From the NCBI GenBank assembly GCA_902547295.1, contig CACCNJ010000004.1:1-64000 (forward strand): DNA of 64,000 nucleotides, given 5' to 3'. The DNA is from an uncultured SAR86 cluster bacterium. Lineage in GTDB: Bacteria > Pseudomonadota > Gammaproteobacteria > Magnimaribacterales > D2472. Shown in pieces: positions 45,505 through 55,460 of the stretch (the first letter of the stretch is position 1; the number at the start of each line of letters is the position of its first letter). The position numbers and the translations under genes were made by a program. The notes under the pieces were generated by a model. It did no database searches. It was not told the origin of the DNA and saw nothing but the letters and a program-made list of their open reading frames with translations.

Positions 45505-46716
45505 ATGGTTAATGGTCATTGCGACGAAAAATTCTCTGAACTTAAAAATATCTTAGAACAACAACTAAATTCTGATTTTGAATTAGGTGCTTCCGTTGCT
45601 GTTGAATGGAAAGGCAAAGAGGTTGTTAATCTTTACGGTGGCTACAAAGATGAAAATAAAAATTCAAAATGGAATGAAAATACTATTGTTAATGTATTTT
45701 CAGTAACGAAAGCTATTTCAGGAATTTGTATTACAAGATTAATTGATGCAGGTTTATTAGATGTAAATAAAAATGTTGGCCATTACTGGCCTGAATATGC
45801 TTGTAATGGTAAAGAAAATACAAAAGTTATTGATTTTCTTACCCATAGAGCAGGTATGTTTGGATTTGAAAATGATATTCCACAAGCTAGCTGGAATGAT
45901 TGGGATGTTTATGTAAAAGCTTTAGAAAAGCAAAAACCATTTGTAACTCCAGGATCATCTCAAGGATACCACGCAGTTACATTTGCATGGTTAGTAGGCG
46001 AATTATTCAAGAGAGTTGAGGGTAGAACTATTGGAAGATACTTTAAAGAAGAAATAGCTGAACCTTTAGATATTGATTTTCATATTGGTTTAAATGAAGA
46101 TCAAATTAATAGATGTGCATCGATTACATCATTTGATAGATTAGACTCAATTAAACCTCCCATCGATTTTATAAAATTTATACCTAATTTTGTTCTTAAT
46201 GATGAATTGATTAATCTGAAAAAATCTCTTAAATCAAAACATTTCTTAAAAGCATTTATGCCAGAACCTTTTCAAGAGAATGATGTAAATTCAATTGACT
46301 TCAGGTCGGCTGAACTACCAGCTGGTAATGGTCATGGAACAGCAGCTGGTCTTGCAAAACTATTTGGTATTCTTGCATCAGGATGTAATAGAGATAATAT
46401 TAAAATAATGGATGATAAAACCTTAGATCAAGCAACAAGAGTATATTCAAGTGGTCCTGATTCTGTTCTATTTGGAGTAAAACTTAAATTTGGATATTGC
46501 TTTATGTTAGATGGTAACAAGAAGTCCAATATAAATTTTGCTCCAATATTTTATCAAGGTGCTTTTGGACATGCTGGAATAGGGGGTTCAGTTGCTTTTG
46601 GAGACAAAAAAAATCAGTTAGGATACAGTTTTGTATGCAATAAACAGCAAAAATCTTCTAGTCTTTATAAGACATCTAATATGCTTACAAAAGCACTATA
46701 TGATGCAATTAGTTAA
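45505..46716 (+). CDS. Serine hydrolase of the class C beta-lactamase-like (EstB) family
   Basis: 403 residues without a signal peptide. The active-site SxxK is SVTK in VFSVTKAISG near residues 66-75, the second motif is YHA in GYHAVTFAWLVGE near 155, and HAG in GHAGIGGS near 356 takes the place of KTG. Members are mostly esterases or peptidase-like enzymes; a cytoplasmic esterase is more likely than antibiotic resistance. It begins 12 nt after nqrM and may be read from the nqr transcript. Its end overlaps aceA by 4 nt. Confidence 0.87.
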   Translation: MVNGHCDEKFSELKNILEQQLNSDFELGASVAVEWKGKEVVNLYGGYKDENKNSKWNENTIVNVFSVTKAISGICITRLIDAGLLDVNKNVGHYWPEYACNGKENTKVIDFLTHRAGMFGFENDIPQASWNDWDVYVKALEKQKPFVTPGSSQGYHAVTFAWLVGELFKRVEGRTIGRYFKEEIAEPLDIDFHIGLNEDQINRCASITSFDRLDSIKPPIDFIKFIPNFVLNDELINLKKSLKSKHFLKAFMPEPFQENDVNSIDFRSAELPAGNGHGTAAGLAKLFGILASGCNRDNIKIMDDKTLDQATRVYSSGPDSVLFGVKLKFGYCFMLDGNKKSNINFAPIFYQGAFGHAGIGGSVAFGDKKNQLGYSFVCNKQQKSSSLYKTSNMLTKALYDAIS

Positions 46717-48293
46717 AATTGATTCATAGTATTATCTTTACCAGCAGCCTTTAAAGCAGCCTCGCCAGCAAAGTATTCTTTATGGTCATCACCCATATCA
46801 GAACCAGACATATTTTGATGTTTTACACATGCAATACCTTGACGAATTTCTTTTCTTTGGACATTCGCAACATATCCAAGCATTCCTTCAGATCCAAAAT
46901 ATTCTTTTGCTAAGTTGTCAGTAGAAAGAGCTGCAGTATGATATGTAGGCAATGTTATTAAATGGTGAAATATTCCAGCCTCTTTAGAAGCATCAGCTTG
47001 GAAAGTTCTAATTTTATCATCAGCCAGTTTTGCTATCTCAGTTTCATCATATTTCTCATTCATTAAGTCTTCTCTATCATATTGTGAGACATCGTCACCA
47101 GATTCACTCATTTCATCAAACACTTGTTGTCTGAAATTTAATGTCCAATTAAAGGACGGACTATTGTTATATACTAATTTAGCATTAGGTATAACTTTTT
47201 TAATTTCATTCATCATCGCAGCAATCTGACCAATATGAGGTTTTTCAGTTTCAATCCAAATTAAATCAGCGCCATTTTGTAGACTTGTAATAGAATCAAG
47301 AATACATCTAGCTTCACCAGTTCCTTTTCTAAATTGATATAAATTTGAAGGTAATCTTTTTGGACGAACAATTTTTCCATTTTGACTAATCATTACATCA
47401 CCATGATTCATATTTTTATCATTTATTTCTTCGACATCTAAGAATGAATTATATTGATCACCTAAATCACCTTCTTCATTTGTAATTGCTATTTGTTTTG
47501 TTAAACCAGCACCTAAAGAGTCTGTTCTAGCAACAATAATTCCATCATCGACTCCTAGTTCTAAGAACGCATATCGAACAGCATTTATTTTTGCTAAAAA
47601 GTCTGCATGGGGCACAGTTACCTTACCATCCTGATGCCCACATTGTTTCTCATCAGATACTTGGTTTTCTATTTGAATTGCACATGCGCCAGCTTCAATC
47701 ATCTGTTTTGCCATCAAATATGTTGCTTCTTCATTTCCAAAACCAGCATCAATATCGGCAATTATTGGAACAATATGTGTTTCAAAATTATCTATCTTTT
47801 CTTGAATGGCAGGTTTATCTTTATCAGATGCACTATCTAATTCTCTAAATAAACCTCCTAATTCTCTGGCATCAGCCTGTTTTAAAAATGTATATAGTTC
47901 ATTTATAAGACTTGCTACTGAGGTTTTTTCATGCATTGATTGATCAGGTAACGGTCCAAATTGAGATCTAAGAGCAGCAATCATCCAACCAGATAAATAT
48001 AAATATTTTTTATTATTTGTACCAAAGTGTTTTTTTATAGAAATTAATTTTTGTTGCCCTATAAAACCATGCCAACAACCAAGTGATTGAGTATAGGCAG
48101 CAGGGTCCTTATCATATTCATCCATATCTTTACGCATTATTGATGCAGTATATTTAGCAATATCAATACCAGTTTTAAATTGGTTTTGGAGTCTCATTCG
48201 AGCAACATAATTAGGATTTATTGCATCCCAATTAGATGTATCGATATCAGATATAGACGAAGCTTCTTCCAATGAATTATTGTATTTTGACAT
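46713..48293 (-). CDS. aceA: Isocitrate lyase, long Pseudomonas-type
   Basis: 526 residues. ADIDAGFGNEEATYLMAKQMIEAGA (core DIDAGFGNEEATY near 181) binds Mg2+, KQCGHQDGKVTVP near 213 holds the catalytic Cys in place of the more common KKCGH, and WTLNFRQQV lies in the C-terminal part. The length matches the ~530-residue Pseudomonas type. It splits isocitrate into glyoxylate and succinate for growth on C2 units or fatty acids. Malate synthase and aceK are not in the window. A GGGGA site precedes the ATG. Confidence 0.95.
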   Translation of the reverse strand: MSKYNNSLEEASSISDIDTSNWDAINPNYVARMRLQNQFKTGIDIAKYTASIMRKDMDEYDKDPAAYTQSLGCWHGFIGQQKLISIKKHFGTNNKKYLYLSGWMIAALRSQFGPLPDQSMHEKTSVASLINELYTFLKQADARELGGLFRELDSASDKDKPAIQEKIDNFETHIVPIIADIDAGFGNEEATYLMAKQMIEAGACAIQIENQVSDEKQCGHQDGKVTVPHADFLAKINAVRYAFLELGVDDGIIVARTDSLGAGLTKQIAITNEEGDLGDQYNSFLDVEEINDKNMNHGDVMISQNGKIVRPKRLPSNLYQFRKGTGEARCILDSITSLQNGADLIWIETEKPHIGQIAAMMNEIKKVIPNAKLVYNNSPSFNWTLNFRQQVFDEMSESGDDVSQYDREDLMNEKYDETEIAKLADDKIRTFQADASKEAGIFHHLITLPTYHTAALSTDNLAKEYFGSEGMLGYVANVQRKEIRQGIACVKHQNMSGSDMGDDHKEYFAGEAALKAAGKDNTMNQF

Positions 48294-48317
48294 TTAATTT
48301 CCCCTGTTTTGTAGTGA

Positions 48318-48346
48318 AGTAGATAATATAATGTATATTGTGTCAA
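48318..48346 (-). promoter_or_regulatory. aceA: Candidate sigma70 promoter of aceA
   Basis: On the minus strand a perfect -35 TTGACA (complement of 48341-48346) is followed after 17 nt by TCTACT (complement of 48318-48323), which matches four of six -10 positions. Transcription would begin about 18 nt upstream of the coding start, just before the AGGGGA ribosome site. The weak -10 suggests regulated use. Confidence 0.4.
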
Positions 48347-48410
48347 TATATTTAAAAAATCCTTTAATTATCGGATTATTTGAGTAGTTCTACTACAAAT
48401 AACTACTAAT

Positions 48411-49757
48411 TTACACTTTTTTTGCTAGGCCAATATATTTAGCTGGAGTTAAAGAAAGAAGTTTTTCTTTGGATTTATCTGATATATCTAGTGAATTTAC
48501 AAAGTTTTTATATGAACTTTTATCTAGCTTTTTGCCTCTTGATAAATTTTTTAATTGCTCATATGCATCATCAATACCTTCATAACGCATTATTGTTTGG
48601 ACAGCCTCAGTTAAAACTTCCCAATTATTATCAAGCTCATTTAAAATAAATTCTTTATTTGGTGCAATTTTCTGCAATCCATTTTGTAAAGAAGTTATTC
48701 CAATTTTTGTATATCCAAATGACATACCAATATTTCTTAAAACAGTGCTATCTGATAGATCTCTTTGAAGTCTAGACCTAGGAAGCTTATTAATGAAATA
48801 ATCATTTAAGGAATTAGATATTCCAAAATTACCTTCTGCGTTTTCAAAATCTATCGGATTTACCTTATGAGGCATAGTTGATGAACCTACCTCATTCTTG
48901 TTAAGTTTAAGTTTGAAAATTTCATTTGAAATATATATCCACATATCCTGCGACATATCAATGCAGATATTATTTGTCCTCGTCATTGTTTGTAATAATT
49001 CAGCTATCCAATCATGAGGTTCTATCTGAGTTGTTACAGGATTTTGAACAACATTGAATGTTTTAATAAATTTATTTGTAAATGTAATCCAATTAATTCG
49101 ACCCTCAGCAATATCAAAAGCATGATAGTTGCCTACAGCTCCACTAAATTTTGCTAGTGGGACCGTTGAATTTAATTTTTTAATCTCTCTGTTAATTCTC
49201 GTTTGAAATACTTTTATTTCTTTACCTATTGTTGTGGGGGAGGCGGCTTGACCATGAGTTCGAGAGAGAAGCGGGATATTTGACCATTTTGATGATAGTT
49301 TTTTTAAGTTTGTATTAAGATTTTTTAAATCTTTTTCATAAACCTTTAAACCATCATTAATCATAATTGCATATGACAAAGAATTAATATCTTCACTTGT
49401 TAAACCGAAATGAATTAAATGGATATATTTATTTAAAACTTTATCTTTTTTGAAGAAATTTTTAATATAGTACTCAACTGCTTTAACATCATGATTTGTT
49501 ACTTTTTCAATTTTTTTTATTTCTAAAACACTTTTATCATCAAAAGAATCACGAAATTTAATAATCTTATTTTTTGATTGATTTGATAATTTAGAAAAAT
49601 AATTAGGATATTTTTGACATAAATATAACAACCAATTAATTTCAATGAGAAATCTTGTCTTTAATAAACTATATTCAGAAAAAATACTTCTTATATCTTC
49701 AATTTTAGACAGGTATCTATTATCAAGTGGAGAAATATTATTATGATCAAATTTCAT
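48411..49757 (-). CDS. purB: Adenylosuccinate lyase
   Basis: 448 residues of the fumarase/aspartase superfamily. SRTHGQAASPTTIGKE near 162 carries the catalytic His, and the flexible signature loop is SSTMPHKVNPIDFENAEGN near 289. It acts twice in purine synthesis, on SAICAR and adenylosuccinate. It follows mnmA by 26 nt; E. coli has hflD between the two, which is missing here. Confidence 0.97.
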   Translation of the reverse strand: MKFDHNNISPLDNRYLSKIEDIRSIFSEYSLLKTRFLIEINWLLYLCQKYPNYFSKLSNQSKNKIIKFRDSFDDKSVLEIKKIEKVTNHDVKAVEYYIKNFFKKDKVLNKYIHLIHFGLTSEDINSLSYAIMINDGLKVYEKDLKNLNTNLKKLSSKWSNIPLLSRTHGQAASPTTIGKEIKVFQTRINREIKKLNSTVPLAKFSGAVGNYHAFDIAEGRINWITFTNKFIKTFNVVQNPVTTQIEPHDWIAELLQTMTRTNNICIDMSQDMWIYISNEIFKLKLNKNEVGSSTMPHKVNPIDFENAEGNFGISNSLNDYFINKLPRSRLQRDLSDSTVLRNIGMSFGYTKIGITSLQNGLQKIAPNKEFILNELDNNWEVLTEAVQTIMRYEGIDDAYEQLKNLSRGKKLDKSSYKNFVNSLDISDKSKEKLLSLTPAKYIGLAKKV

Positions 49758-49783
49758 AGACTAATCTTAATTTGCTATGGCTA

Positions 49784-50869
49784 TTATGCGCTTTTAGAAA
49801 TAATTCCTCCACCCAAACATATATTCTTATCATAAAAAACAGCAGATTGACCTGAAGCAACTCCCCTAATTGGCTCAGAAAACTCAACATTAAAAATTTT
49901 ATCCTTTATGGATATTTTACAATCTATCGGTGTATGTTGATGTCTAACTTGAACGCTACAATTTTTTGGAAAAGAATGATCGATATTATTAATCCAGGAA
50001 ACATTCTCACATTCCAAACGTTTACTTAAAAGCAACTCATTATTTATACCCTGACACACAAAGATTTCATTTTTATCGATATCTTTGTCAAAAACATACC
50101 AAGGCAGATCCTCTCTACCTCTAACACCACCAATATTTAAACCTTGTCTTTGTCCTTTAGTGAAGAGGGTAGCACCATTATGTGTTCCAACTTCAGTTCC
50201 AAATTCATCATAAATTATTCCTTTTTCTAATTTTATGAATCTACCTAAAAAATCTTTTAGATTTCTTTCACCAACAAAACATATGCCTACAGAATCTTTT
50301 TTTGAGGATACTGGTAAATTTATTTTTTTAGCAATTTCTCTTACTTCTGTTTTAAGAAGATTCTCTAGTGGAAAGATACATTTTTCAAATTCTTTTTCTT
50401 TAACCTCATGGAGAAAATATGTTTGATCCTTTTCCAAGTCTTTTGCTCTTACGAGTAGCTTCATACCATCAACATCATTTAGTGATGCATAATGCCCCGT
50501 AGCAATGTAATCCGCACCAATATTAAATGCATAATCAAGAAATGACTTAAATTTAATTTCACGATTACATAAAATATCAGGATTGGGTGTTCTACCTTTC
50601 TTATGTTCATTTAAAAACTCTTCAAATACTCTATCCCAATATTCATCTGAAAAGTTAGCTTTGTGTAGTGGTATGTCTAACATATCACAGACCTTTGAAG
50701 CATCCTCAAAATCAATTTCTGAGGTACAAACTTCACCAGGCTCGCTTTGCCAGTTTTGCATAAATAATCCGACCACTTTATATCCTTTCTCTTTTAATAA
50801 ATAAGCTGATACAGATGAATCAACGCCACCTGACATTCCAACTACAATTGTTTTTTTACTATTATTCAT
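49784..50869 (-). CDS. mnmA: tRNA-uridine 2-sulfurtransferase
   Basis: 361 residues. The PP-loop is VGMSGGVDSSVSAYLL (about 10-25), and the two catalytic cysteines are in NPDILCNREIKF near 103 and SVGICFVGERN near 197. It makes the 2-thio group of wobble uridine in Lys, Glu and Gln tRNAs. The purB-mnmA...icd order follows E. coli, minus hflD, nudJ and rluE. Confidence 0.97.
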   Translation of the reverse strand: MNNSKKTIVVGMSGGVDSSVSAYLLKEKGYKVVGLFMQNWQSEPGEVCTSEIDFEDASKVCDMLDIPLHKANFSDEYWDRVFEEFLNEHKKGRTPNPDILCNREIKFKSFLDYAFNIGADYIATGHYASLNDVDGMKLLVRAKDLEKDQTYFLHEVKEKEFEKCIFPLENLLKTEVREIAKKINLPVSSKKDSVGICFVGERNLKDFLGRFIKLEKGIIYDEFGTEVGTHNGATLFTKGQRQGLNIGGVRGREDLPWYVFDKDIDKNEIFVCQGINNELLLSKRLECENVSWINNIDHSFPKNCSVQVRHQHTPIDCKISIKDKIFNVEFSEPIRGVASGQSAVFYDKNICLGGGIISKSA

Positions 50870-50882
50870 ATCTCAAAATGAA

Positions 50883-50911
50883 TTCATAAATTAATATTTT
50901 AGGAGTATAAT
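50883..50911 (+). promoter_or_regulatory. icd: Candidate sigma70 promoter of icd
   Basis: TTCATA (50883-50888) and a perfect TATAAT (50906-50911) are separated by 17 nt. Transcription would start near 50918 and give a ~42-nt leader before the icd ATG, with an agagag purine stretch near the start. It sits between the divergent mnmA and icd genes. Confidence 0.5.
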
Positions 50912-50959
50912 TATCACCGATTTTAACTGCAAATAACGAATTAAGAGAGTTATTATTCT

Positions 50960-52213
50960 ATGCCTTACAAGAAAATAAAAGTCCCAAAAAAAGGCTCTAA
51001 AATTACCTTCGAGAATGGGAAGATTAACATCCCTGATAATCCTATCATTCCTTACATTGAGGGTGACGGAATTGGTGTTGATATAACACCGCCAATGATA
51101 AATGTTGTAAATGAAGCTGTAAAAATAGCTTATAAAGATAAAAAGAAAATTGAATGGATGGAGGTATATTGTGGAGAGAAAGCTACTCAAGTTTATTCAA
51201 AAGACACATGGCTACCTGATGAGACTATAGATGCATTAAAAGAATTTGTTGTAAGCATCAAAGGTCCTTTAACAACTCCAGTAGGTGGTGGAATAAGATC
51301 ATTAAACGTTTCGTTGAGACAAATATTAGATTTATATGTGTGTTTAAGACCAATTAGATATTTTGATGGTGTTCCTTCGCCAGTAAAAAGACCTCAAGAC
51401 GTAGATATGGTTATATTTAGAGAAAATTCAGAAGATATATATTGTGGTGTAGAGTTTGAGGGAAATTCAAAAGAAGCAAAGAGTTTGGTTAAAACACTTA
51501 AAACAAGATTTGATGTTTCAAAAATTAGATTTGATGAGAATGTGGGCATAGGTGTTAAACCAATATCTAAAAGTGGAACCTCAAGACTTGTAAAAAAAGC
51601 AATAGACTATGCTATTGATAATAATCGTTCATCAGTAACCCTAGTTCATAAAGGTAATATTATGAAATACACCGAAGGTGCATTTAGAGATTGGGGATAT
51701 GAATTAGCAAAAAATGAATACGGTGGCATTGAAATTGACGATGGGCCATGGCAGGAGATTGTTAATCCAAATAATGGTAAAAAAATCGTAATTAAAGATG
51801 TAATTTGTGATGCATTTCTTCAGCAAATATTATTAAGACCTACTGAATATGATGTCATAGCAACAATGAATCTTAATGGCGACTATATATCTGATGCTTT
51901 GGCTGCAATGGTAGGTGGAATTGGTATAGCGCCAGGAGCAAATATATCTGATGAATATGCAGTTTTTGAAGCCACTCATGGAACCGCACCGAAATATGCT
52001 GGACAAAATAAAGTAAATCCAGGAAGTCTTATTCTTTCTGCAGAGATGATGTTAAGACATATGGGTTGGATAGAAGCAGCAGATTTAATTATGTCGTCAA
52101 TGGACAGAGCAATTGGTGCAAAAAAGGTAACCTATGATTTTGCAAGAATGATGAGTGATGCAGATCTTGTTTCTTCATCAGGATTTGCAGATGAGATGAT
52201 CAAAAGAATGTAA
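50960..52213 (+). CDS. icd: Isocitrate dehydrogenase (NADP+)
   Basis: 417 residues, E. coli-like. [12 protein letters not shown] near 107-118 includes the serine that AceK phosphorylates in E. coli, and [15 protein letters not shown] near 152 and [21 protein letters not shown] near 227 bind substrate and metal. [19 protein letters not shown] marks NADP binding. It competes with isocitrate lyase, encoded 3 kb away on the other strand, for isocitrate. Its stop overlaps the clpS start. Confidence 0.97.
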   Translation: MPYKKIKVPKKGSKITFENGKINIPDNPIIPYIEGDGIGVDITPPMINVVNEAVKIAYKDKKKIEWMEVYCGEKATQVYSKDTWLPDETIDALKEFVVSIKGPLTTPVGGGIRSLNVSLRQILDLYVCLRPIRYFDGVPSPVKRPQDVDMVIFRENSEDIYCGVEFEGNSKEAKSLVKTLKTRFDVSKIRFDENVGIGVKPISKSGTSRLVKKAIDYAIDNNRSSVTLVHKGNIMKYTEGAFRDWGYELAKNEYGGIEIDDGPWQEIVNPNNGKKIVIKDVICDAFLQQILLRPTEYDVIATMNLNGDYISDALAAMVGGIGIAPGANISDEYAVFEATHGTAPKYAGQNKVNPGSLILSAEMMLRHMGWIEAADLIMSSMDRAIGAKKVTYDFARMMSDADLVSSSGFADEMIKRM

Positions 52214-52557
52214 TGTTTAAGTTATCTCAGGATAATGACAATGACTCAACTTCATCAGATCTTGGGGCGGTTGTTCTTGAAAAAGAACCTGAAGTCAAAG
52301 AACCACCATCATACCAAGTAGTCCTAATTAATGATGACTATACTCCTATGGAGTTTGTTGTTTTTGTTCTTCAAACTGTATTTGGACATACTCATCAAAA
52401 ATCTACAGAAATAATGATGACAGTTCATACAAAAGGTAAGGGTGTTTGTGGTATATTCTCTAAAGAGATCGCTGAAATGATGTCATATGAAGTCAACACT
52501 ATGGCAAAAGATCATGGACATCCTCTTTTAAGTGAAATAGAACCTTTAACAGATTAA
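52213..52557 (+). CDS. clpS: ClpA adaptor protein ClpS
   Basis: 114 residues. A disordered N-terminal arm (1-30) leads to the core YQVVLINDDYTPMEFVVFVL near 35-54, and KGVCGIFSKEIAE near 75. It recognises N-degron proteins (N-terminal Leu, Phe, Tyr, Trp) and hands them to ClpAP. It overlaps icd by one base and precedes clpA by 3 nt. Confidence 0.97.
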   Translation: MFKLSQDNDNDSTSSDLGAVVLEKEPEVKEPPSYQVVLINDDYTPMEFVVFVLQTVFGHTHQKSTEIMMTVHTKGKGVCGIFSKEIAEMMSYEVNTMAKDHGHPLLSEIEPLTD

Positions 52558-52560
52558 TAA

Positions 52561-54798
52561 ATGTTTAGTAAAGAATTAGAATTATCTATAGCAGCGTTAT
52601 TTGATAAAGCTCATGAGGCTAATATTCAATATATTACTGTTGAGCATTTGTTATTAATGATAATGAGCGATTTTGATGTTAAAGAGTTTTTTAAATCTAA
52701 AGGAATTAGTATTGACTCACTTAAAGATGATTTAAATAATCATTTAAATAAAAATGTTGTATCAAAAATTGACCAACAAAAACCTGTACAACCAACACTA
52801 GGTTTTCAAAGAGTTCTTCAAAGAGCTGTATTCCATATCCAATCATCAGGCAAAGGAGTTGTTAAACCAATTAATATTCTAGTTGCTATTTTTTCTGAAA
52901 AAGAATCACATTCTGTCTTTTTGCTCAACAAATATAAATTGAGCAGACTTGATGTGGTTACTTATTTATCACATGGTCCTAAAACTTCATCAGTAGATAA
53001 TAAGACTGTTGAAAATGATCCATCGGATGAAAAAGAATTATCTTCTGAAAATGAATTTTTAATTAACCTAAATAATTTAGTATCAAATAATAAAATAGAT
53101 AAAATCATTGGTAGAAAAAAAGAAATTGAAAGGTTAGTTCAAATATTATCAAGAAGAAATAAAAATAATCCATTACTAGTTGGTGAATCTGGTGTTGGAA
53201 AAACAGCTATTGCAGAGGGTTTGGCATATTTAATTTCAAAAAAAGAAGTGCCATCAATAATGGAAAATAATGTTGTTTATTCATTAGATATAGCAGCTTT
53301 AATAGCTGGAACTAAATATAGAGGTGATTTTGAAAAACGTTTAAAACAAGTTTTATCGTTTTTATCTAAACAAGATAATCCAATATTATTTATTGATGAA
53401 ATACACACTATTATCGGAGCGGGATCCGCATCAGGTGGCTCATTAGATGTATCAAATTTGCTCAAGCCTGCACTAGGAAAGGGTGAAATTAGATGTATTG
53501 GCTCAACAACTTTTCAAGAATATAGAGGAATATTTAATCAAAACCAGGCTTTATCTCGAAGATTTCAAAAAATTGATGTCGTCGAACCCAATTTTGATGA
53601 ATGTGAAGAAATTCTATATGGAATTAAGGATGTTTATGAGGAATATCATGACGTTAAATATACCGATGAAGCTATCAAATCATCTATTGAACTCTCTTCA
53701 AAATATATAAATGATAGATTCTTACCAGATAAAGCTATAGATGTAATTGATGAAACAGGTGCATTATTAAATATCAATAGAAAAAATGATAAAACAATTA
53801 AAGTCTCAAAAAATGATATTGAAATGACCATATCAAAAATTACTAAAATACCAGAACAAACGATCACAACCAGCGATAAAAAAGATCTTAAGAATTTAGA
53901 AGAAAATTTAAAAAGAGTTATTTTTGGTCAAGATAAGGCAGTTGAGACATTATCTAATGCTATAAAGTTATCAAGGGTAGGTCTCAGAGATGAAAATAAG
54001 ACTATTGGTTCATTTTTGTTTACAGGCCCAACTGGAGTAGGTAAAACAGAAATATCTAAACAATTATCTGAAATACTTGGTATTGATCTTGTTAGATTTG
54101 ATATGAGTGAATATATGGAAAGACATACTGTATCTCGATTAATAGGAGCTCCTCCAGGCTATGTCGGCTTTGATCAAGGCGGACTTTTAACAGAAGCAAT
54201 AGTAAAGTCACCTCATTGTGTTCTGTTGTTAGATGAAATTGAAAAAGCTCATCCGGATATTTTCAATATACTTCTACAAGTAATGGATGCTGGTCAATTA
54301 ACTGATAACAATGGCCGTAAATCAGATTTTAGAAATGTAATATTAATAATGACGACAAATATTGGTGCTGAACTTTTAAGTAAGAGAAATATTGGTTTTG
54401 CAGAATCATCTAATGAATCAGATGCGATGAATTCTCTTAAAAGATTATTTTCACCTGAGTTTAGAAATAGACTAGATGAAACAATACAATTTAATTACTT
54501 AGATAAGAGTGTCATTCTATCAATTGTTGATAAGTTTCTTACAAAACTTCAAGCACAACTCGATAAAAGAAATGTTGAAATACAAGTCTCGAAAAAAGTT
54601 ATTGAATGGATTGCTGAAAATGGATATGACAAAGAAATGGGTGCAAGACCTATGGAGAGGTTTATATCTCAAAACATTAAAAAACCTCTTGTAGATAAAT
54701 TATTATTTGGAAATCTTAAAAGTGGTGGGTTAATTAAATTAGATATTGTAAAGGGTAAGTTAAAATTTACCGATGCTAAGACAAAGGTAAAAGCCTAA
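52561..54798 (+). CDS. clpA: ATP-dependent Clp protease ATP-binding subunit ClpA
   Basis: 745 residues, close to the E. coli length. It has an N-terminal ClpS-binding repeat domain (1-145), a first AAA+ module with GESGVGKTAIAEG near 208 and DEIHTIIGAG, and a second with GPTGVGKTEISK near 489 and LLDEIEKAHPDIFN. There is no middle coiled coil as in ClpB. It unfolds substrates for ClpP. The end lies 1 nt from convergent infA, the same neighbour as in E. coli. Confidence 0.97.
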   Translation: MFSKELELSIAALFDKAHEANIQYITVEHLLLMIMSDFDVKEFFKSKGISIDSLKDDLNNHLNKNVVSKIDQQKPVQPTLGFQRVLQRAVFHIQSSGKGVVKPINILVAIFSEKESHSVFLLNKYKLSRLDVVTYLSHGPKTSSVDNKTVENDPSDEKELSSENEFLINLNNLVSNNKIDKIIGRKKEIERLVQILSRRNKNNPLLVGESGVGKTAIAEGLAYLISKKEVPSIMENNVVYSLDIAALIAGTKYRGDFEKRLKQVLSFLSKQDNPILFIDEIHTIIGAGSASGGSLDVSNLLKPALGKGEIRCIGSTTFQEYRGIFNQNQALSRRFQKIDVVEPNFDECEEILYGIKDVYEEYHDVKYTDEAIKSSIELSSKYINDRFLPDKAIDVIDETGALLNINRKNDKTIKVSKNDIEMTISKITKIPEQTITTSDKKDLKNLEENLKRVIFGQDKAVETLSNAIKLSRVGLRDENKTIGSFLFTGPTGVGKTEISKQLSEILGIDLVRFDMSEYMERHTVSRLIGAPPGYVGFDQGGLLTEAIVKSPHCVLLLDEIEKAHPDIFNILLQVMDAGQLTDNNGRKSDFRNVILIMTTNIGAELLSKRNIGFAESSNESDAMNSLKRLFSPEFRNRLDETIQFNYLDKSVILSIVDKFLTKLQAQLDKRNVEIQVSKKVIEWIAENGYDKEMGARPMERFISQNIKKPLVDKLLFGNLKSGGLIKLDIVKGKLKFTDAKTKVKA

Positions 54799-54799
54799 A

Positions 54800-55018
54800 T
54801 TATCTGCCTCTAAAAGTTATTCTTCCAACAGTCAAATCGTAAGGCGTCATTTCAACTTTTACTTTGTCACCAGTAAGAATTCTAATATAGTGTTTTCTCA
54901 TTTTCCCAGAGATATGAGCAGTGATAATATGACCATTCTCTAACTTTACTTTGAATTTAGTATTGGGAAGCGTTTCAATAACTTCTCCTTCAAATTCTAA
55001 CTGATCTTCTTTTGACAT
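54800..55018 (-). CDS. infA: Translation initiation factor IF-1
   Basis: 72 residues, the standard IF-1 length: an S1-like OB fold with [37 protein letters not shown] and a C-terminal [10 protein letters not shown]. It occupies the A site of the 30S subunit during initiation. It is transcribed away from the clpA end and starts 43 nt downstream of the unknown membrane gene at 55062. Confidence 0.98.
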   Translation of the reverse strand: MSKEDQLEFEGEVIETLPNTKFKVKLENGHIITAHISGKMRKHYIRILTGDKVKVEMTPYDLTVGRITFRGR

Positions 55019-55061
55019 GTGTGTATTCTACACTATAAGAATATCTTGTTATTACTTATCT

Positions 55062-55460
55062 TTATCTATTTTTAAATAGAAAAATAAAAGAAACTGATTG
55101 AATAATACCAATAATAATAAATACAAATATATTTGCCGGTATACCAAAAGGATTTGGTTCTTCTATACCTTCACCAATTGAAACGCCACCATAAAGTGAC
55201 ATTGTAAATATTGCTGAAAAAAAACCTAACACAATACATGAACTAAGTAGTGCTGGTAATAATAAATAATTACTTGCCCATAATAGATATAAACCTATTA
55301 CCGCTATGAATATGTTTGTTGATAATCTCCATACCTCATGAACTCTTGAATGAGCATCCCAATCTGGATTTAGTAAATGTGTGTGTCCAGTATCAACAAT
55401 TAATGGGAGCATAGTCCCTAATATTAAACAAATTGTAGTTAAATACTTACTAGTCTTCAT
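55062..55460 (-). CDS. Four-helix membrane protein of unknown function
   Basis: 132 residues with four predicted membrane spans (about 6-23, 47-64, 67-92, 107-128). A polar loop after the first span reads THLLNPDWDAHSRVHEVWRL, with three His and conserved-looking acidic residues, suggesting a metal or substrate site on one membrane face. I do not recognise the family with confidence. Its start overlaps the FAH-family gene by 11 nt, so the two are probably co-expressed and the product may act with, or import for, that pathway. Confidence 0.65.
   Translation of the reverse strand: MKTSKYLTTICLILGTMLPLIVDTGHTHLLNPDWDAHSRVHEVWRLSTNIFIAVIGLYLLWASNYLLLPALLSSCIVLGFFSAIFTMSLYGGVSIGEGIEEPNPFGIPANIFVFIIIGIIQSVSFIFLFKNR

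Noticed and set aside
45505..46716. Serine hydrolase as an antibiotic-resistance beta-lactamase
   Set aside because: No signal peptide, and the third motif is HAG rather than KTG; esterase-type relatives fit better.
47591..47848. Two plus-strand ORFs inside isocitrate lyase
   Set aside because: Antisense to a well-conserved enzyme whose own frame is complete; composition is typical of shadow frames.
50891..51190. 99-residue minus-strand ORF over the icd promoter and start
   Set aside because: Overlaps the conserved N-terminus of icd and its promoter; hydrophobic content reflects AT-rich antisense sequence.
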